A DNA stretch of 64,000 bases. It comes from Pegoplata infirma (lineage: Eukaryota > Arthropoda > Insecta > Diptera > Anthomyiidae). The notes below the pieces were generated by a model. That model was not told the DNA's origin and searched no databases. It saw only the letters and a list, made by a program, of their open reading frames with translations. Below, in pieces: positions 34,172 to 45,433 of the stretch (the first letter of the stretch is position 1; each line of letters starts with the position of its first letter). Location of the stretch: assembly GCA_963921195.1 (NCBI GenBank), contig OY992536.1, forward strand, positions 180,366,995 to 180,430,994, written 5' to 3'. The position numbers and the translations under genes are program-made.

Positions 34172-34793
34172 TTATACCCTCCACTTAGTGATAGAGGGTA
34201 TATATAAGTTTGTCATTCCGTTTGTAACTCATCGAAATATCGGTCTGGGACCCAATAAAGTATATATATTCATGATGCCCGATCGATTTTAAGACATTCT
34301 GGCGATGTCCGTCTGTCTGTCTGTCTGTGGAAAATGCTGTCGCGGACAAAATATTGCACAGAGATGACTGAAACTTAACATATTTATTGGAAGTTCTCCC
34401 GGGAAGTTTGGTATTGCATTTGAGCGATATCGGTTCAGCGGTTCAAAAGTTATGAACGAAAATGTAAGCACACCTCAAAAATTTTAGTACATTCAACATA
34501 ACCTAAAAATACAAAATGCTTTAATTCGGCTTCTGGTTGACATATGTGATCATAATTGAACACCAAATGGTATTTAAACAAGTACGAACATATTTTTTGA
34601 CAAAAAAAGAAAAAAATCGCGGATTTTTTTTTTTTACCAAAATTTTTTTTCGCGGAAATTTTTTTTTCAAAAAAAATTTTTTATTTTTTCAAAAGTAATT
34701 TCCTTTTAAATAAAGTTTTTTGCAATAATCTTTTTGAAACTTTGGAGGGTATCACTCCATTCGGCAAGGCCGAATTTAACTTTTTTACTTGTT
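34172..34793 (+). mobile_element. INE family H, near-complete copy
   Basis: Starts TATACCCTCCACTTAGTG, followed by GTCATTCCGTTTGTAACTC, CATAAAGTATATATATTCATG, a GTCCGTCTGTCTGTCTGTCTG block (34305-34327) and the terminal stem-loop ATTCGGCAAGGCCGAAT (34759-34775), then ACTTTTTTACTTG. It serves as the empty-site reference for insertions into other H copies. No coding capacity. The stem-loop and GTCY block support a DINE-1/mini-me relation. Confidence 0.65.
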
Positions 34794-34805
34794 TAATGTT
34801 ACTTT

Positions 34806-35846
34806 GTATACCCTCTACTCTATGATAGAGGGTATATATTAGTTTTTCATTTCGTTTGTAACACCTCGAAACATTGGTCAAGGACCCCATAAGCATTATT
34901 ATTCATCAGTAGTGTCCAACCGAATTCGCCATTTTGGCCGTAGCCAAAAAATCCTTGTAAAGTATTATTCGGCCGAAACCGAAACTCAAAAAAAATTATC
35001 GCCTGGCATGAATAAAATTATGAAAAAGTTGTTAAAGATAAATATACAGCAGAAAATGCTTTTAAACCATAGGAATTGGTGTATTTTTGAAAAAATATGT
35101 TTTTTAAAAAACTTGCAAAAAAATTGTATATTTCGATTGTAGATTAGGAGAAAATAATTTTTGAAATGAAACAGTTTTACATTTATTGCATTAACTTGTG
35201 TGAAACAATTGTAATGAAATACGAAATCAAAAAATTTAGCGACTTTTTTACATATTTTTTAAAATACCAAAAAGTTTCGGTTTCGGCTAATATTCGGCCA
35301 AAATTTTGCTAAATACCGAGTAGAGGCCGAAAACCCATTATTTGGACGAAACCGAGACCGAAACCGAATATTCGGCCGGACTTTATTGATCAGTGATCTG
35401 ATCCGTGTCTGTCCGTCTGTGGAAATGGTGATCACGGCCAAAGTATTAAACAGATATGACTAAGACTTAACATAATTACTTGTTGTTGCCCTAAGTAGTT
35501 TGGTATTGCATTTGAGCGAAATCGGTTCAGCGGTTCAAAAGTTATGAACGAAAATGTAAGGACACCTCGAAAATTTTGGTACATTCAACATAACCTAAAA
35601 ATACAAAATGCTTTAATTCGGCTGCTGGTTGACACATGTGAACAGAATTGATCACCAAATGGTATTTAAACAAGTACAAACATATTTTTTTTCAAAAACA
35701 AAATTTTCGCCGAATTTTTTTTTTCACCAACAAATTTTTTTCGCGGATTTTTTTTTTTCAATTTTTTTTTGAAAATAAACTTTTTTTTCAATGTGGAGGG
35801 TATCAATACATTCGACAAGGTCGAATTTAACTTTTTTACTTGTTCA
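34806..35846 (+). mobile_element. INE family H copy, split by a family N MITE
   Basis: Left part 34806-34909 and right part 35386-35846, ending in a stem-loop (ATTCGACAAGGTCGAAT) and ACTTGTT. The interruption is a hAT-type MITE with its own 8-bp duplication. Confidence 0.6.
34910..35385. mobile_element. hAT-type MITE family N
   Basis: TAGTGTCCAACCGAATTCG opens and AATATTCGGCCGGACTTTA closes it. The TSD is TTCATCAG (34902-34909) and TTGATCAG (35386-35393), one mismatch. The interior has GCCTGGCATGAATAAAATTA and TATACAGCAGA, shared with copies at 58795 and 61941. Confidence 0.68.
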
Positions 35847-35850
35847 AGTT

Positions 35851-35980
35851 ACTTGATGCTGCATTTATTATAGTTTTTCTATTGTAATTTCGATAAATTC
35901 AAAATTTTTGGTTGAAGTTATCGAAATTTTTATAAAAAAAACCCTAATAAATGCAGCAAGTAACTTGAAAAAAGCAAGTA
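35851..35980. repeat. Hairpin repeat (family B)
   Basis: CAAGTTACTTGATGCTGCATTTA is mirrored by TAAATGCAGCAAGTAACTTG within 110 bp, followed by AAAAGCAAGTATCATATG. The design matches 17345-17495. Confidence 0.55.
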
Positions 35981-36055
35981 TCATATGCACTTTTCTGGTC
36001 AGGTTAGTATTGCAATTCAGCGAAATCGGTCCAGTGGTGGTTTAATAGTTATAAG

Positions 36056-38057
36056 TATGGATGAGATTTTCATGCACTAAAAAATAGAAAATATGCGCTT
36101 ATATTTTAAAAAATTCAAAATATGCACTAAAAAACCTTAAAATATGCACTAAAAAAAAAAAAAGTGTACCCGAGTAAAAAAATTGATATGACACAATATA
36201 TAATTTAATATGGGTTCGTGTCTATTTTGATATAATCTTATACGAAAAATGGTTTCATAAGATTTGATCGAATAATATCTAATAATATCAGTTTATATAA
36301 CTTTATATCGACTTTGATACGAGTTTTGGTCTAATCCAATGATATAAAATTATATCCAATTATATTAAAATTTATACAATTTTATAAATCGGATGTTTTT
36401 TTTTTTTAGTTTTTAATAAAAAGTTGAAAAATTAAAATAATAGAAATAAGTTGTTCTTGAAAAAAACTTAGAAAAATTTCAAAAAATGGAGTCATGTTAA
36501 ATTTTATATAAAACACTTAGAAAATATTTTCAACAAAATTTGTCTTTGGAAAAACTTAAAAAAATTTACAAAAATGGAGTCATATAAAATTTTATATAAA
36601 ACACTTAGAAAATATTAGCGATAAAAAAATGTTCCTTGAAAAAAAACTTAGAAAAAATTTAAAAGATGGAGTCATATAAAATTTTATATAAAAAACTTAG
36701 AAAATATTCGTAATAAAAAAGTGCTGCTTGGAAAAATCTTAAAAAAATAAAAAAATATGAAGTCATATAAAATTTTATATAAAACACGATGCAAATATTT
36801 GCGATAAAAATATGTTCTTCGAATAAACTTCCCGAGTAAAAAAGAGTTATATATAGCCGTGACAAATTAGATCCCAAATATGGTGGACACAATTGTTTCA
36901 AATATTATCTTCGGTTATCCTACAAGATCTGAACAGATAATGTTATGTATAATATGATACGTAAAATGGGTCTATCCAGTTTTATCAGTTTGATCCGGAC
37001 TGATACAATATAAAATAAATTGAGACTATAAGACATAAATATGTATGGTTAGATATTGCTCTACATAAAGAACATATTTTTGTATATAACATTATATAAA
37101 GTGCATATGATTATATAGAATGTTATCCAACTTATATGACGTTATAAGGAGCAATATATGATCAGTTATAATGGTTTTAAATTATATTTAATCGTATCAG
37201 TTTTCTCCAACTGATGTAATTATATAGACCCAATTCACGTATCACATTATATATAAGGTAATCCCTCTAGATCATAAAATATACCCGTAGATAATTATTA
37301 AAATAATTGTATCCGCCATATTTGGGATACAATTAGTCATGAACTTTTTTTCTTTTTTTACTAGGGTTAGAAAAATTAAAAAATAATGGAGGCATATAAA
37401 ATTGTATATAAAACACTTAGAAATTTGGAATGATGCATGGGACCAGATGTTACAACATATAGTTATGTATGGCGATATCTTAAAAAAATCCCACATCAAA
37501 ATTTATTATATAAATTTATCTTGCAATACATAGTGTCACACATGATCATATATGAAATAATATGACTATATAAAAGTATATAAGATCATATTAAATTATT
37601 TTTGGTCGGGTACAATAAAAATCTTGTTTTCATAGGAAAAACTTCTTAAAAAGCAAAAAATAACGCCGGGTTTTAATAGTAACATTTAAAACTTTATATG
37701 AGCAAGATTTTTTTTAGAAATTAAGAAAATCTTAAAAAAAAATTTTTTTTTCTTATTTTCAAAATAATTTTTTAAAATTTTAAATAGTTTTTGGAAAAAA
37801 TAAATTTCAATTTGTGTTTTTGCTAATTTATGCCAAAATATGCAAAAATATGCACTTAAAAGTTCGAAATATGCACAAAATATGCATTTAAAATCCAAAT
37901 ATGCAAAAATATGCATTTTCACCAAAATATGAAAAAATATGCAAAAACAAATCGATGCCATTTTAACGCAAATTTCTTGATTCGGAAAGATTATTGGTCG
38001 ATATCGTTTTTAGACTATCGACAAAAAACATGCATTTGCATGGAAATCTCATCCCTA
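36056..38057. mobile_element. hAT-type element, TIR TATGGATGAGATTT, TSD GTTATAAG
   Basis: GTTATAAG is duplicated at 36048-36055 and 38058-38065. The left end TATGGATGAGATTTTCATGCA mirrors TGCATGGAAATCTCATCCCTA. Subterminal ATATGCAAAAATATGCA repeats are dense at 37830-37940 and 36060-36160. No transposase frame. The centre is occupied by family C MITEs. Confidence 0.68.
36169..37610. mobile_element. MITE family C with a nested family C MITE
   Basis: CCCGAGTAAAAAAATTGATA opens and TTTGGTCGGG closes it, flanked by TA on both sides. The body holds five iterations of an about 90-bp unit with CATATAAAATTTTATATAAAA and AAACTTAGAAAAA words. At 36831-37366 a relative (CCCGAGTAAAAAAGAG to TTTACTAGGG) is inserted. 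A second copy of the outer element is at 58892-59775. Confidence 0.6.
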
Positions 38058-38560
38058 GTTATAAGCAAAACAGTGAATTTAGACAACGGATTTTGGAGAA
38101 TTTACGAGATAAAAATCACGCCAACTTTCGAAAGACAATTCAGAGGATGTTGAAGCTTGACATATATTTTTTTTTCGTTGCCCTGGTCTGGTTCAACCAA
38201 ATCCGTTCAGTGGTTCAAAAGTTATTAGCAAAACCGTGAATTTCAGATTGGTTTCATCTAAAATTCACGTGTTGAAAAAACTAAATTTTTAAAAAACCAA
38301 GGTCTAAAAACATTGGTAAGCCACAAAATTACGTTGCAAATTATTTTTGTCACTTGGAAATATTTTTACACTAAAAAAAATTACACTCGAAAAAAATTTT
38401 ACACTCAGAAAAAAATTACTATTTTTATTTTTTTTTTTACAAAAATAAAAAAAAAAGTTTTATACTCAAAATAAAATATTTTCACGTTAGAAAATTTACA
38501 ATTCTTTAAAAAGGGTATTCATAGATTCGACCAAGTCGAATTTAATTTTTCTACTTATTT

Positions 38561-39311
38561 TGAAATAGAAAACATAAACACATTTATTGATTTATTTTTT
38601 TCTATCGATATTAATAGTTGTCAACACCAGAAATATGAAAATGCTGTATATAACAAAGTAGCGAAAACAAACAATTTGTTAAATATTGTATTATAATTGA
38701 AAAAATAAAATGAAGAAAAAAAAATCGAATCATTTCTACAAAGTCAAAAGAATTTTTTTACAGGGGTTTTTATGTGTTTTGCTGCCTTTTTTTCTCTAGA
38801 CTTTATTCCCATAAATTGAATTCAATAGTTTCAAAAAAAATGTAAATGCGTTTTTATTAAATACAAAATATCGTATTTAAAAAACGCCTTTGATGTTTGG
38901 ATTTAACATTGACCTGTGTTCTCTTATTCACTCTTTGTCTTTTATTTTAACACTAAAAGGCTGTAGTTTTTATAACATCGATTAGGATTTACGATACAAA
39001 AAGCAGACCTATTAAATACCGAATTCAGTTGAAGAATTTTTTTTTTCTAAAAATTAACACTTAAAAAACGTTTAAATACATAAATTTTTTAAAAAGATTA
39101 CACTCATTTTTATTCATTTGTCAACTAATTTTTTTAATGACCCAAAAAAAAATTAAAATTTTTTAAACACTGTAGAAAAAATCCTTATTTTATGACCTCA
39201 AATTCTTTTGACCACCAATTTTTTGTAAACAAAGAAACGATTTTATTGCTTATTAATTTTAGTACCCTTCACTCAAAAAAAAAAAAAAAAAAAATGAAAA
39301 ACGACAAGAAA
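38561..39311. other. AT-rich DNA, nothing recognised
   Basis: Poly-A and poly-T tracts, including A21 near 39274. No gene, RNA or repeat end. Confidence 0.4.
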
Positions 39312-39365
39312 AGTTTGTCATTCCGTTTGTAACTCATCGAAATATCGGTCTGGGACTACATAAAG

Positions 39366-40598
39366 CAATGGTTCTCAAACGGTAAGAGTTTTAGGGGGGT
39401 CGCGAACAAATTTGTTAAAACCTTAAATTTTGGTAAATTTAAAACATATTTTTTTTTTATTGCTGTGTTTTAAAAATAGAAAAATTCTTTTATTAAAGAA
39501 AACAACTTTTTCTATCACTTGAGTTCCCTCCGTAATCACTGTGCAGTTGTTAATTTCTCGGGATGCCCAACGCTTATTTGTGAGTCTGGGATCTGACAGT
39601 TCGTTTTCTATTAACTTTTCGATGTTGATTCCGAATCTGGGTTTAAAATTTTTCTAGTACGTAAGATTTTTGAGAAAATTAAACCCTAGTAAAAATGATT
39701 TTGTATATATTCATGTATAAATTGATACAAATGTATCAAATTTTACATAAAAATATCTAATTACATAAAATTATATAAAAAAAATACTCAGATAAGACCA
39801 AAATTCGTATCAAATTTTATAAAATTTTATCTGCGGTTATATCAAATTTTATATAATTTGATACGAAATTTGGTCTTATCTGATTGATTTTTTATATAAT
39901 TAAATATAATGAGATCTAAATATGTATAACATTATATACTTGTATCAATTTATACATGGCTATATACGAAATCATTTTTACTAGGGAAGTCAAAGTTTAC
40001 AAAAACGTATTCTTGTGTATATTCTTGTGTATTTTGAAGAGCTTTGTTTGTGAAATTTTCGGATGCGTCTGGGATCTGACTACTTTTTTTGATTTACTTT
40101 TTAATGCTAATTCCAAATCTGGATCCGAATCTAGATTCGTGATCGAATAAAATTTCAATCACTACCAAACATTGGTACGTAATTTTGAAAAAAAAAAATC
40201 ATTACTCCAAATTGAAATGCTTTCTTGGTAAACATATCTTCATTTCTGATCAGGTTTAACTGGTGTTTTTCTTTTATTTTCGCAAATAAAAAATCGATGA
40301 GGATAGTAAGTTTCGATATAAAATGCCGTCAAAGTTCACAAAAATTGTGTTTTATTTTTATTTTTTTTTGGAGTTTTTTACTTGAAATTTTTGGTATGCG
40401 TCTGGGGTCTGACCACACGGTTTCGATTAATCTTTCAATGCTGCTTCTGAATTTGGTTTCCAAATTTGTCCATTACTTTAGGTTTTTGAAAAAATTGAGG
40501 TCAAAGTTCACGTTAATAATTTTTTTTTATGTTGGGGGGTCGCGAAAAATTTGAAATATTAAAAGGGGTCGCAGAGCAAAACTTAGTGAGAAGCTCTG
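39366..40598. mobile_element. hAT-like non-autonomous element, 8-bp TSD
   Basis: The ends CAATGGTTCTCAAAC and GTGAGAAGCTCTG form a 12-bp imperfect TIR (CA..G.TTCTCA). The TSD is ACATAAAG/CCATAAAG; the uninterrupted family reads CCATAAAG. A block with GTCTGGGATCTGAC and GATTCCGAATCTGG recurs three times (39585, 40065, 40395). A small family C MITE with CCCTAGTAAAAATG ends (39684-39986) is nested. No transposase. Confidence 0.65.
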
Positions 40599-41045
40599 CC
40601 ATAAAGTATATGAGGCATTCCACACCAAATGTCCAGCGAAAAAAAACATGTGTACCGTAAACTTCTGAATAGGTTGTATGGATAGCCCTATATGGAACTT
40701 AGAAAATTGCGTTTTTGGTTTTTCAAATTTTCAAAAACTGGGCTTAGTCAAATATTGGAAAAATGCTCAAATTTGTGGCGAGTTGCCTTAATTAAATATT
40801 TATCACATTAAAACGGAATGCACCACAATCTCAAAAATTTACATTCTTATATAGTTTTGTATACGCCATTAGAGTTGTCAAATATTCGTCAATTTCAAAA
40901 ACCGATTTTCGAATACTTCAAAAAACCGCCTTTTAAAAAAATCGGTTTTTCGGTTTTGTAACTAAAAACCGGTTTCGAATAATCGGTTTTTCGGTTTTTG
41001 TTTTTTAATTATTTATTTGATAAAAAAGTAAAACAAAACAATAGA

Positions 41046-41186
41046 GGTATTCAGAGTCTTGTTGCCACCCCTGGTAATGTAGCAAAAGAGTACTTCTTTC
41101 AAAAAATACATGTATTTTGAAAAGTAATTTTGAAAAGTGTTCTTTTACAACCAGTGCCAGGGCTGGCAAGCAAGACTCTGAATACC
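41046..41186. mobile_element. 141-bp MITE, TIR GGTATTCAGAGTCTTG
   Basis: GGTATTCAGAGTCTTGTTGCC is mirrored by GGCAAGCAAGACTCTGAATACC. The LTR retrotransposon inserted at its right edge. Confidence 0.6.
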
Positions 41187-41189
41187 ACT

Positions 41190-41358
41190 TATAAAATCTT
41201 GCGAAGCAATTTTATAAAAAACAATTTTATTAACCAAAAATTCGTAACGAAAAAATAACAATAATAAACTATTAAAAAACCAATGACAAATTATTTTTCG
41301 AACCAAACTTTTTTGTAAAGTATTTTTTTACCAAGTTCAAACTCCAGTGGTTCCCACA
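41190..41358 (-). repeat. 3' LTR
   Basis: On the minus strand it runs from TGTGGGAACCACTGGAG to AAGATTTTATA. I see no difference from the copy at 45213-45381. Confidence 0.9.
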
Positions 41359-41361
41359 GTA

Positions 41362-41371
41362 CTCCCCCTCC
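41362..41371 (-). other. Polypurine tract
   Basis: GGAGGGGGAG on the minus strand, three bases before the 3' LTR: the expected plus-strand primer. Confidence 0.7.
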
Positions 41372-41414
41372 AGTGAAGGAGTCACGATAATTCTGTAACC
41401 AGTAATCAGACTTG

Positions 41415-44400
41415 CTATTGATGAAATTCGTTTGAAACATACGCAGGTTTAACTCTGTCTATAGAAACTGTTTTATGAGTACCATTTATGTCGACTGTAA
41501 TAAGTTTTTGAGATCGATTCAGCACCTGAAAAGGCCCTTCGTAAGGAGGCTGCAGAGATTTACGTATGCAATCCTTTCGCACGAAGACATATTTACAAGT
41601 ATTGAGATCTTTATGAACAAAAACAGTTTCTCTCGATTTAAATTTTACTGGTTTTGGCTGAAGGTGTTGCATATTAGCTTTGAACTGCTGTATGAAATCG
41701 TTTGTTGGCAGTACATCTGGGCTTGATAGAAAAAAATCACCAGGTATTTTGATTGTGGTACCATAGACTAGCTCTGATGGTGTAGCTTCGACATCCGCTC
41801 TTAGAGAAGTTCGAAGTCCAAGTAAGACGGTAGGTAGAACATCCATCCATCTATACGTATTGTGACACATAAGCGAAGCTTTTAGGGTTCTATGTAGACG
41901 TTCAACCATCCCGTTTGCACAGGGGTGATAGGGAGTAGTTCGAATTCGTTCACAACCAAGTAATTTTGAAAGTTCCCTGAAAAGGTTTGACTCGAATTGT
42001 CGACCTTGATCGGTGGTTATTTTTTCAGGAACTCCAAAGCGAGCAATCCATCCATTGTAAAATGTCTTTGCTATAGTTTCTGCTCGAATGTCAGGCATGG
42101 GTAGCGCTTCCGGCCATCTTGAAAACCGGTCAATACAAGTTAGTAAATACGACATGCCTTGCGATGATGGAAGAGGACCAACTATATCGATGTGAATATG
42201 TTCAAAGCGTCCTGATACCAAAGGAAATGAACCTGTACTACTGTGGGTATGGCGGTGGACCTTCGATCGTTGACACTGTATACATTGCTGCGTCCAAACT
42301 TTTATTTGTTTTTTCATGTTTGGCCATACAAATCGTTTTTGAATTGATTTAATTGTAGATTTAATACCATTATGTGAAAGATTATGAATGGCGTCAAATA
42401 CTGGACGACGATATTCTTGAGGTACAAAAGGCCTGGCACTTTCACATGAAACATCGCAGTAAATTGGTTTATTGCTATGTAGGATTGAGAGAGGTTTCAA
42501 AATAAGAGATGTTGGCTGTTTTTTATTGAGATAGGATTGTAGATCCAAATCAGTTTCTTGGGAAGCTGCCAGTTTTTCGTAGTCAATGATTGAGGGGCAG
42601 GTAATAGTAGAAACTCTGGAAAGAGAATCTGCAACTATGTTGTCCTTCCCACTCACGTGGCGTATATCAGTTGTAAATTGCGCCAGAAAGTCAAGTTGAC
42701 GAACCTGCCGAGGAGTTGCATTTTCTGACGATTTCTTTAAAGCAAACATAAGTGGTTTGTGGTCCGTAAAGATGATAAACTCTCGTCCCTCAAGCATATG
42801 GCGATAGTACTTGACAACCGTGTAAGCAGCCAGAAGTTCTCTGTCAAAAGTTGAATACTTTTTTTGAGTATCATTCAGTTTACGTGAGAAAAAACTAAGA
42901 GGTTGCCAACCTTCATGAGTATGTTGCTGAATAACACCACCAATTGCCGTATCAGAAGCATCAACCATTACACAAATAGCAGAGTTTTCAGAAGGAAAAG
43001 CGAGTAAAGCACAATTAGCTAGCTGTTGTTTGCATTTCTCAAACGCGATATTTGCTTCATTTGTCCATGTAATAGGAGTTTTATCGTTTTTCTTATTACC
43101 CTTTTGAAATTCAATTAAAGGAATTTGAACAAAAGCTGCATTTGGGAGAAATCTTCGATAGAAATTAATCATAGCCAAGAATCTTCTTATTTCTTTTACT
43201 GTTTGGGGACGTGGAAACTCGAGAATTGACTTAACCTTGTCTGGCAAAGGACAAATGCCATCTTTCGAAACAAGGTGTCCAAGAAATTCAAGTTGTTGTT
43301 GCCCAAATTTGCATTTACTGACATTGATAACGATTCCGAAATCATTTAGGCGTTGAAACAACAACCGGAGATGTTCGAAATGTTCTTGCTCAGTTTTGGA
43401 AGCAACCAGAATGTCATCGAGGTAGACGAAGCAGAAATCCAAACCTTGTAAAACTTGATGCATAAACCGTTGAAAGGTTTGAGCGGCGTTTCTTAAACCA
43501 AAAGTCATATATTCAAACTCGAAAAGTCCAAATGGTGTAATTATGGCGGTTTTCGGTATATCGTCTTTCGCAACAGGTATTTGGTTGTAAGCACGTACTA
43601 AATCAATGGTAGAAAAGATCGACTTACCATTTAAACCATGACCAAAATCATGGATATGGGGAATCGGATAGCGATCAGCAACTGTTTGGGTATTAAGTCG
43701 ACGATAATCGCCGCATGGTCTCCACTCGCCGTTCTTTTTTGGGACCATGTGTAATGGACTCGACCAACAGCTTTTAGAAGGACGACAGAGTCCTTGTTCC
43801 ATCATAAACTGAAATTCTTTTTTAGCAATTTCCAATTTATCTGGCGGTAAGCGACGAGGTTTAGCGGAAACTGGAGCACCCTTTGTTTCAATTACGTGCT
43901 CCACCGAGTGTTTAACTCTCTTAGAGGAGGTTGGTTGAGTAAGTTCGGGAAAATTTGCTAATAAATCGTGATATGGAGATGTATTGAGAAGTGTCTTAAC
44001 TTCCGAATAACCAACTGGATTCGAAAATTTTCCTAAAACTTCGAGACGGGTTTTACTATCGATTAGTTTTTTACGTTTAAGATCAACCAGGAGATTAAAA
44101 TGTTTTAAAAAATCAGCACCAATAATGGGGTGACTGACGTCAGCAACCAAAAACTTCCATTTGAATGATCTTCTTAGACCAAATGAGGGAGCTAAAAGAG
44201 CATCGCCATATGTATTTATGGTTGAACCATTTGCAGCAAAAAGTTTGAATACTGCTGGTTTTGCTGACTTTTTCTGCGTATGTGATACGGGCAAAACGGA
44301 AACATCAGCACCGGTGTCAACCAAAAAATTTTTGTTTAGTGCTTTGTCATAAACAAAGAGGCGATTTGTTACTGGCTCCCGGTCACTTGCGCCGTTTAGT

Positions 44401-44453
44401 GACCGGGTTGGAAGTTTCCCGAAGTGGAGGGAAAATTGCAAGGTGATCTGCAC
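41415..44453 (-). CDS. pol: Pol polyprotein (PR-RT-RNaseH-IN)
   Basis: 1012 codons without interruption from the first Met of the frame; it is probably made as a Gag-Pol fusion, so that Met need not be used. Protease DTGA at residues 46-49. Reverse transcriptase about 195-400, with motif A D284 and the YLDD box at 344-347. RNase H with D498, E539, D564 and D609. Integrase zinc knuckle H690-x3-H694-x29-C724-x2-C727, then catalytic D756, D815 and E851, exactly 35 residues apart (DD35E). A GPF motif (973-975) near the C-terminus marks the GPY/F module. All catalytic residues are present. It makes cDNA from the element RNA in cytoplasmic particles and integrates it in the nucleus. The frame overlaps gag by 58 bp at -1. 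Confidence 0.93.
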   Translation of the reverse strand: MQITLQFSLHFGKLPTRSLNGASDREPVTNRLFVYDKALNKNFLVDTGADVSVLPVSHTQKKSAKPAVFKLFAANGSTINTYGDALLAPSFGLRRSFKWKFLVADVSHPIIGADFLKHFNLLVDLKRKKLIDSKTRLEVLGKFSNPVGYSEVKTLLNTSPYHDLLANFPELTQPTSSKRVKHSVEHVIETKGAPVSAKPRRLPPDKLEIAKKEFQFMMEQGLCRPSKSCWSSPLHMVPKKNGEWRPCGDYRRLNTQTVADRYPIPHIHDFGHGLNGKSIFSTIDLVRAYNQIPVAKDDIPKTAIITPFGLFEFEYMTFGLRNAAQTFQRFMHQVLQGLDFCFVYLDDILVASKTEQEHFEHLRLLFQRLNDFGIVINVSKCKFGQQQLEFLGHLVSKDGICPLPDKVKSILEFPRPQTVKEIRRFLAMINFYRRFLPNAAFVQIPLIEFQKGNKKNDKTPITWTNEANIAFEKCKQQLANCALLAFPSENSAICVMVDASDTAIGGVIQQHTHEGWQPLSFFSRKLNDTQKKYSTFDRELLAAYTVVKYYRHMLEGREFIIFTDHKPLMFALKKSSENATPRQVRQLDFLAQFTTDIRHVSGKDNIVADSLSRVSTITCPSIIDYEKLAASQETDLDLQSYLNKKQPTSLILKPLSILHSNKPIYCDVSCESARPFVPQEYRRPVFDAIHNLSHNGIKSTIKSIQKRFVWPNMKKQIKVWTQQCIQCQRSKVHRHTHSSTGSFPLVSGRFEHIHIDIVGPLPSSQGMSYLLTCIDRFSRWPEALPMPDIRAETIAKTFYNGWIARFGVPEKITTDQGRQFESNLFRELSKLLGCERIRTTPYHPCANGMVERLHRTLKASLMCHNTYRWMDVLPTVLLGLRTSLRADVEATPSELVYGTTIKIPGDFFLSSPDVLPTNDFIQQFKANMQHLQPKPVKFKSRETVFVHKDLNTCKYVFVRKDCIRKSLQPPYEGPFQVLNRSQKLITVDINGTHKTVSIDRVKPAYVSNEFHQ
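44378..44420 (-). promoter_or_regulatory. Predicted -1 ribosomal frameshift signal
   Basis: On the minus strand the heptamer GGGAAAC (44414-44420) lies in the gag frame as G GGA AAC, the X XXY YYZ pattern. A 6-nt spacer follows, then a perfect 10-bp stem CCCGGTCACT / AGTGACCGGG (arms 44398-44407 and 44378-44387) with a 10-nt loop. The gag stop TAA (44396-44398) lies at the arm/loop border. Slippage by -1 leads directly into the pol frame. Confidence 0.82.
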
Positions 44454-45187
44454 TTGCGGGCATTAGCACCGAAACGCTTATGATAATAGCAATATCCCGA
44501 AGATGGAGATTTAATACGGTTTCTAGGGGAACGTTCCCTTGATTTACGATTACGTTTAAGTTCGGCCACCATAGCCGTAAGCTCAGTGATTTGATTTTGG
44601 AGACTTTCCATTTGAGAAACCGACTGTGCAGATGCAATAGATGAAGTACTTACTGTGGAAGCTTCAAACATTTTATCAGCCATTTTAGCGAGATTCTCTA
44701 AAGATTCCGATGAAGCAGTAAGAATAGGTTGCATTTGAGCTGGAAGCCGTTGTATCCAAATTGTTTTCAAAAAACCATCAGTTACGTTCTTGTTAGACAA
44801 GTTTCGCATCTCCTGAAGAAATTGGGATGGTTTTTTGTCACCAAGCTCTTCGAATGACAACAATTCTTTAACACGACGCTCTTCCGACATGGAAAAATTA
44901 TCAACTAATCGTTTTTTAAGCTGTGTGTACGCATCTTGAGGAGGATGTAAAACAATGTCGCTTATTATAGATAAAATTTCTTGATCCATTTCGACGATCA
45001 CAATAAAAGATTTGTCCAATTCGGATGTGATTCCATTTTTAGTAAATTGTGCTTCGGCAAGCGCAAACCATAAGTCAGCATTTAACTTCCAAAACTTTGG
45101 TAACTTAATATTGCTCGATGGGTTTGGAGTCGGAACATTTTGAGTTGCCGGTGAAGAAGTCGTGGTTAACGTTGACGTGCGTGGCAT
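44396..45187 (-). CDS. gag: Gag-like structural protein
   Basis: 263 codons from the ATG at 45185-45187; an in-frame TTG further up, overlapping the primer site, is an unlikely start. The N-terminal half ([21 protein letters not shown]) has the W/F pattern seen in Gag capsids of this retrotransposon group. A basic segment near residues 205-228 precedes the knuckle C233-x2-H236-x9-C246-x3-C250, a CHCC arrangement rather than the usual CCHC, known from the CsRn1 clade. The protein should form the particle and bind element RNA. It terminates at TAA inside the frameshift stem-loop, so most product would be Gag alone. The frame is intact. Confidence 0.88.
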   Translation of the reverse strand: MPRTSTLTTTSSPATQNVPTPNPSSNIKLPKFWKLNADLWFALAEAQFTKNGITSELDKSFIVIVEMDQEILSIISDIVLHPPQDAYTQLKKRLVDNFSMSEERRVKELLSFEELGDKKPSQFLQEMRNLSNKNVTDGFLKTIWIQRLPAQMQPILTASSESLENLAKMADKMFEASTVSTSSIASAQSVSQMESLQNQITELTAMVAELKRNRKSRERSPRNRIKSPSSGYCYYHKRFGANARKCRSPCNFPSTSGNFQPGH

Positions 45188-45198
45188 TTTATAAACGT

Positions 45199-45210
45199 TC
45201 GGGGTCACCA
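45199..45210 (-). other. Primer-binding site, tRNA-Trp type
   Basis: Two bases after the 5' LTR the minus strand reads TGGTGACCCCGA, complementary to the 3' end of tRNA-Trp with CCA; the match resumes (CGT) after one extra A. tRNA-Trp priming is known for CsRn1 and Kabuki. Confidence 0.78.
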
Positions 45211-45212
45211 AT

Positions 45213-45381
45213 TATAAAATCTTGCGAAGCAATTTTATAAAAAACAATTTTATTAACCAAAAATTCGTAACGAAAAAATAACAATAATAAACTATTAAAA
45301 AACCAATGACAAATTATTTTTCGAACCAAACTTTTTTGTAAAGTATTTTTTTACCAAGTTCAAACTCCAGTGGTTCCCACA
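45213..45381 (-). repeat. 5' LTR
   Basis: Same sequence as the LTR at 41190-41358. Promoter elements are not evident beyond AT-rich words. Confidence 0.9.
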
Positions 45382-45433
45382 CACTAATAAAAAAGGAAAG
45401 CAAAACAAGCTATGTGTACATACTTCAGAATAA

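Larger units (their letters stand above)
35981..38560 (+). mobile_element. INE family H' copy, split by a 2-kb hAT-type element
   Basis: 35981-36055 (GCGAAATCGGTCCAGTGG) continues at 38058 (AAGCAAAACAGTG, then ACGCCAACTTTCGAAAG) and ends in ATTCGACCAAGTCGAAT (38535-38551), the family stem-loop. TTACACTCGAAAAAAATT-type direct repeats fill 38380-38500. Confidence 0.55.
41190..45381 (-). mobile_element. Intact CsRn1/Kabuki-type Ty3/gypsy LTR retrotransposon
   Basis: A 4192-bp element with identical 169-bp LTRs (41190-41358, 45213-45381) and the 4-bp duplication CACT at 41186-41189 and 45382-45385. On the minus strand the order is LTR, primer site, gag, pol, polypurine tract, LTR. There is no env. 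The CHCC Gag knuckle and tRNA-Trp-type primer site are the traits that define the CsRn1 clade (CsRn1 of Clonorchis, Kabuki of Bombyx). Identical LTRs and open frames imply recent insertion and perhaps an active source. Confidence 0.9.

Noticed and set aside
44161..44446. Plus-strand frames within pol and gag
   Set aside because: Shadows of the retrotransposon coding strand.
45187..45211. Upstream TTG start for gag
   Set aside because: It overlaps the primer-binding site; the ATG at 45185-45187 is a natural start.
41415..45381. env gene in the LTR element
   Set aside because: Only about 55 bp lie between the pol stop and the 3' LTR.
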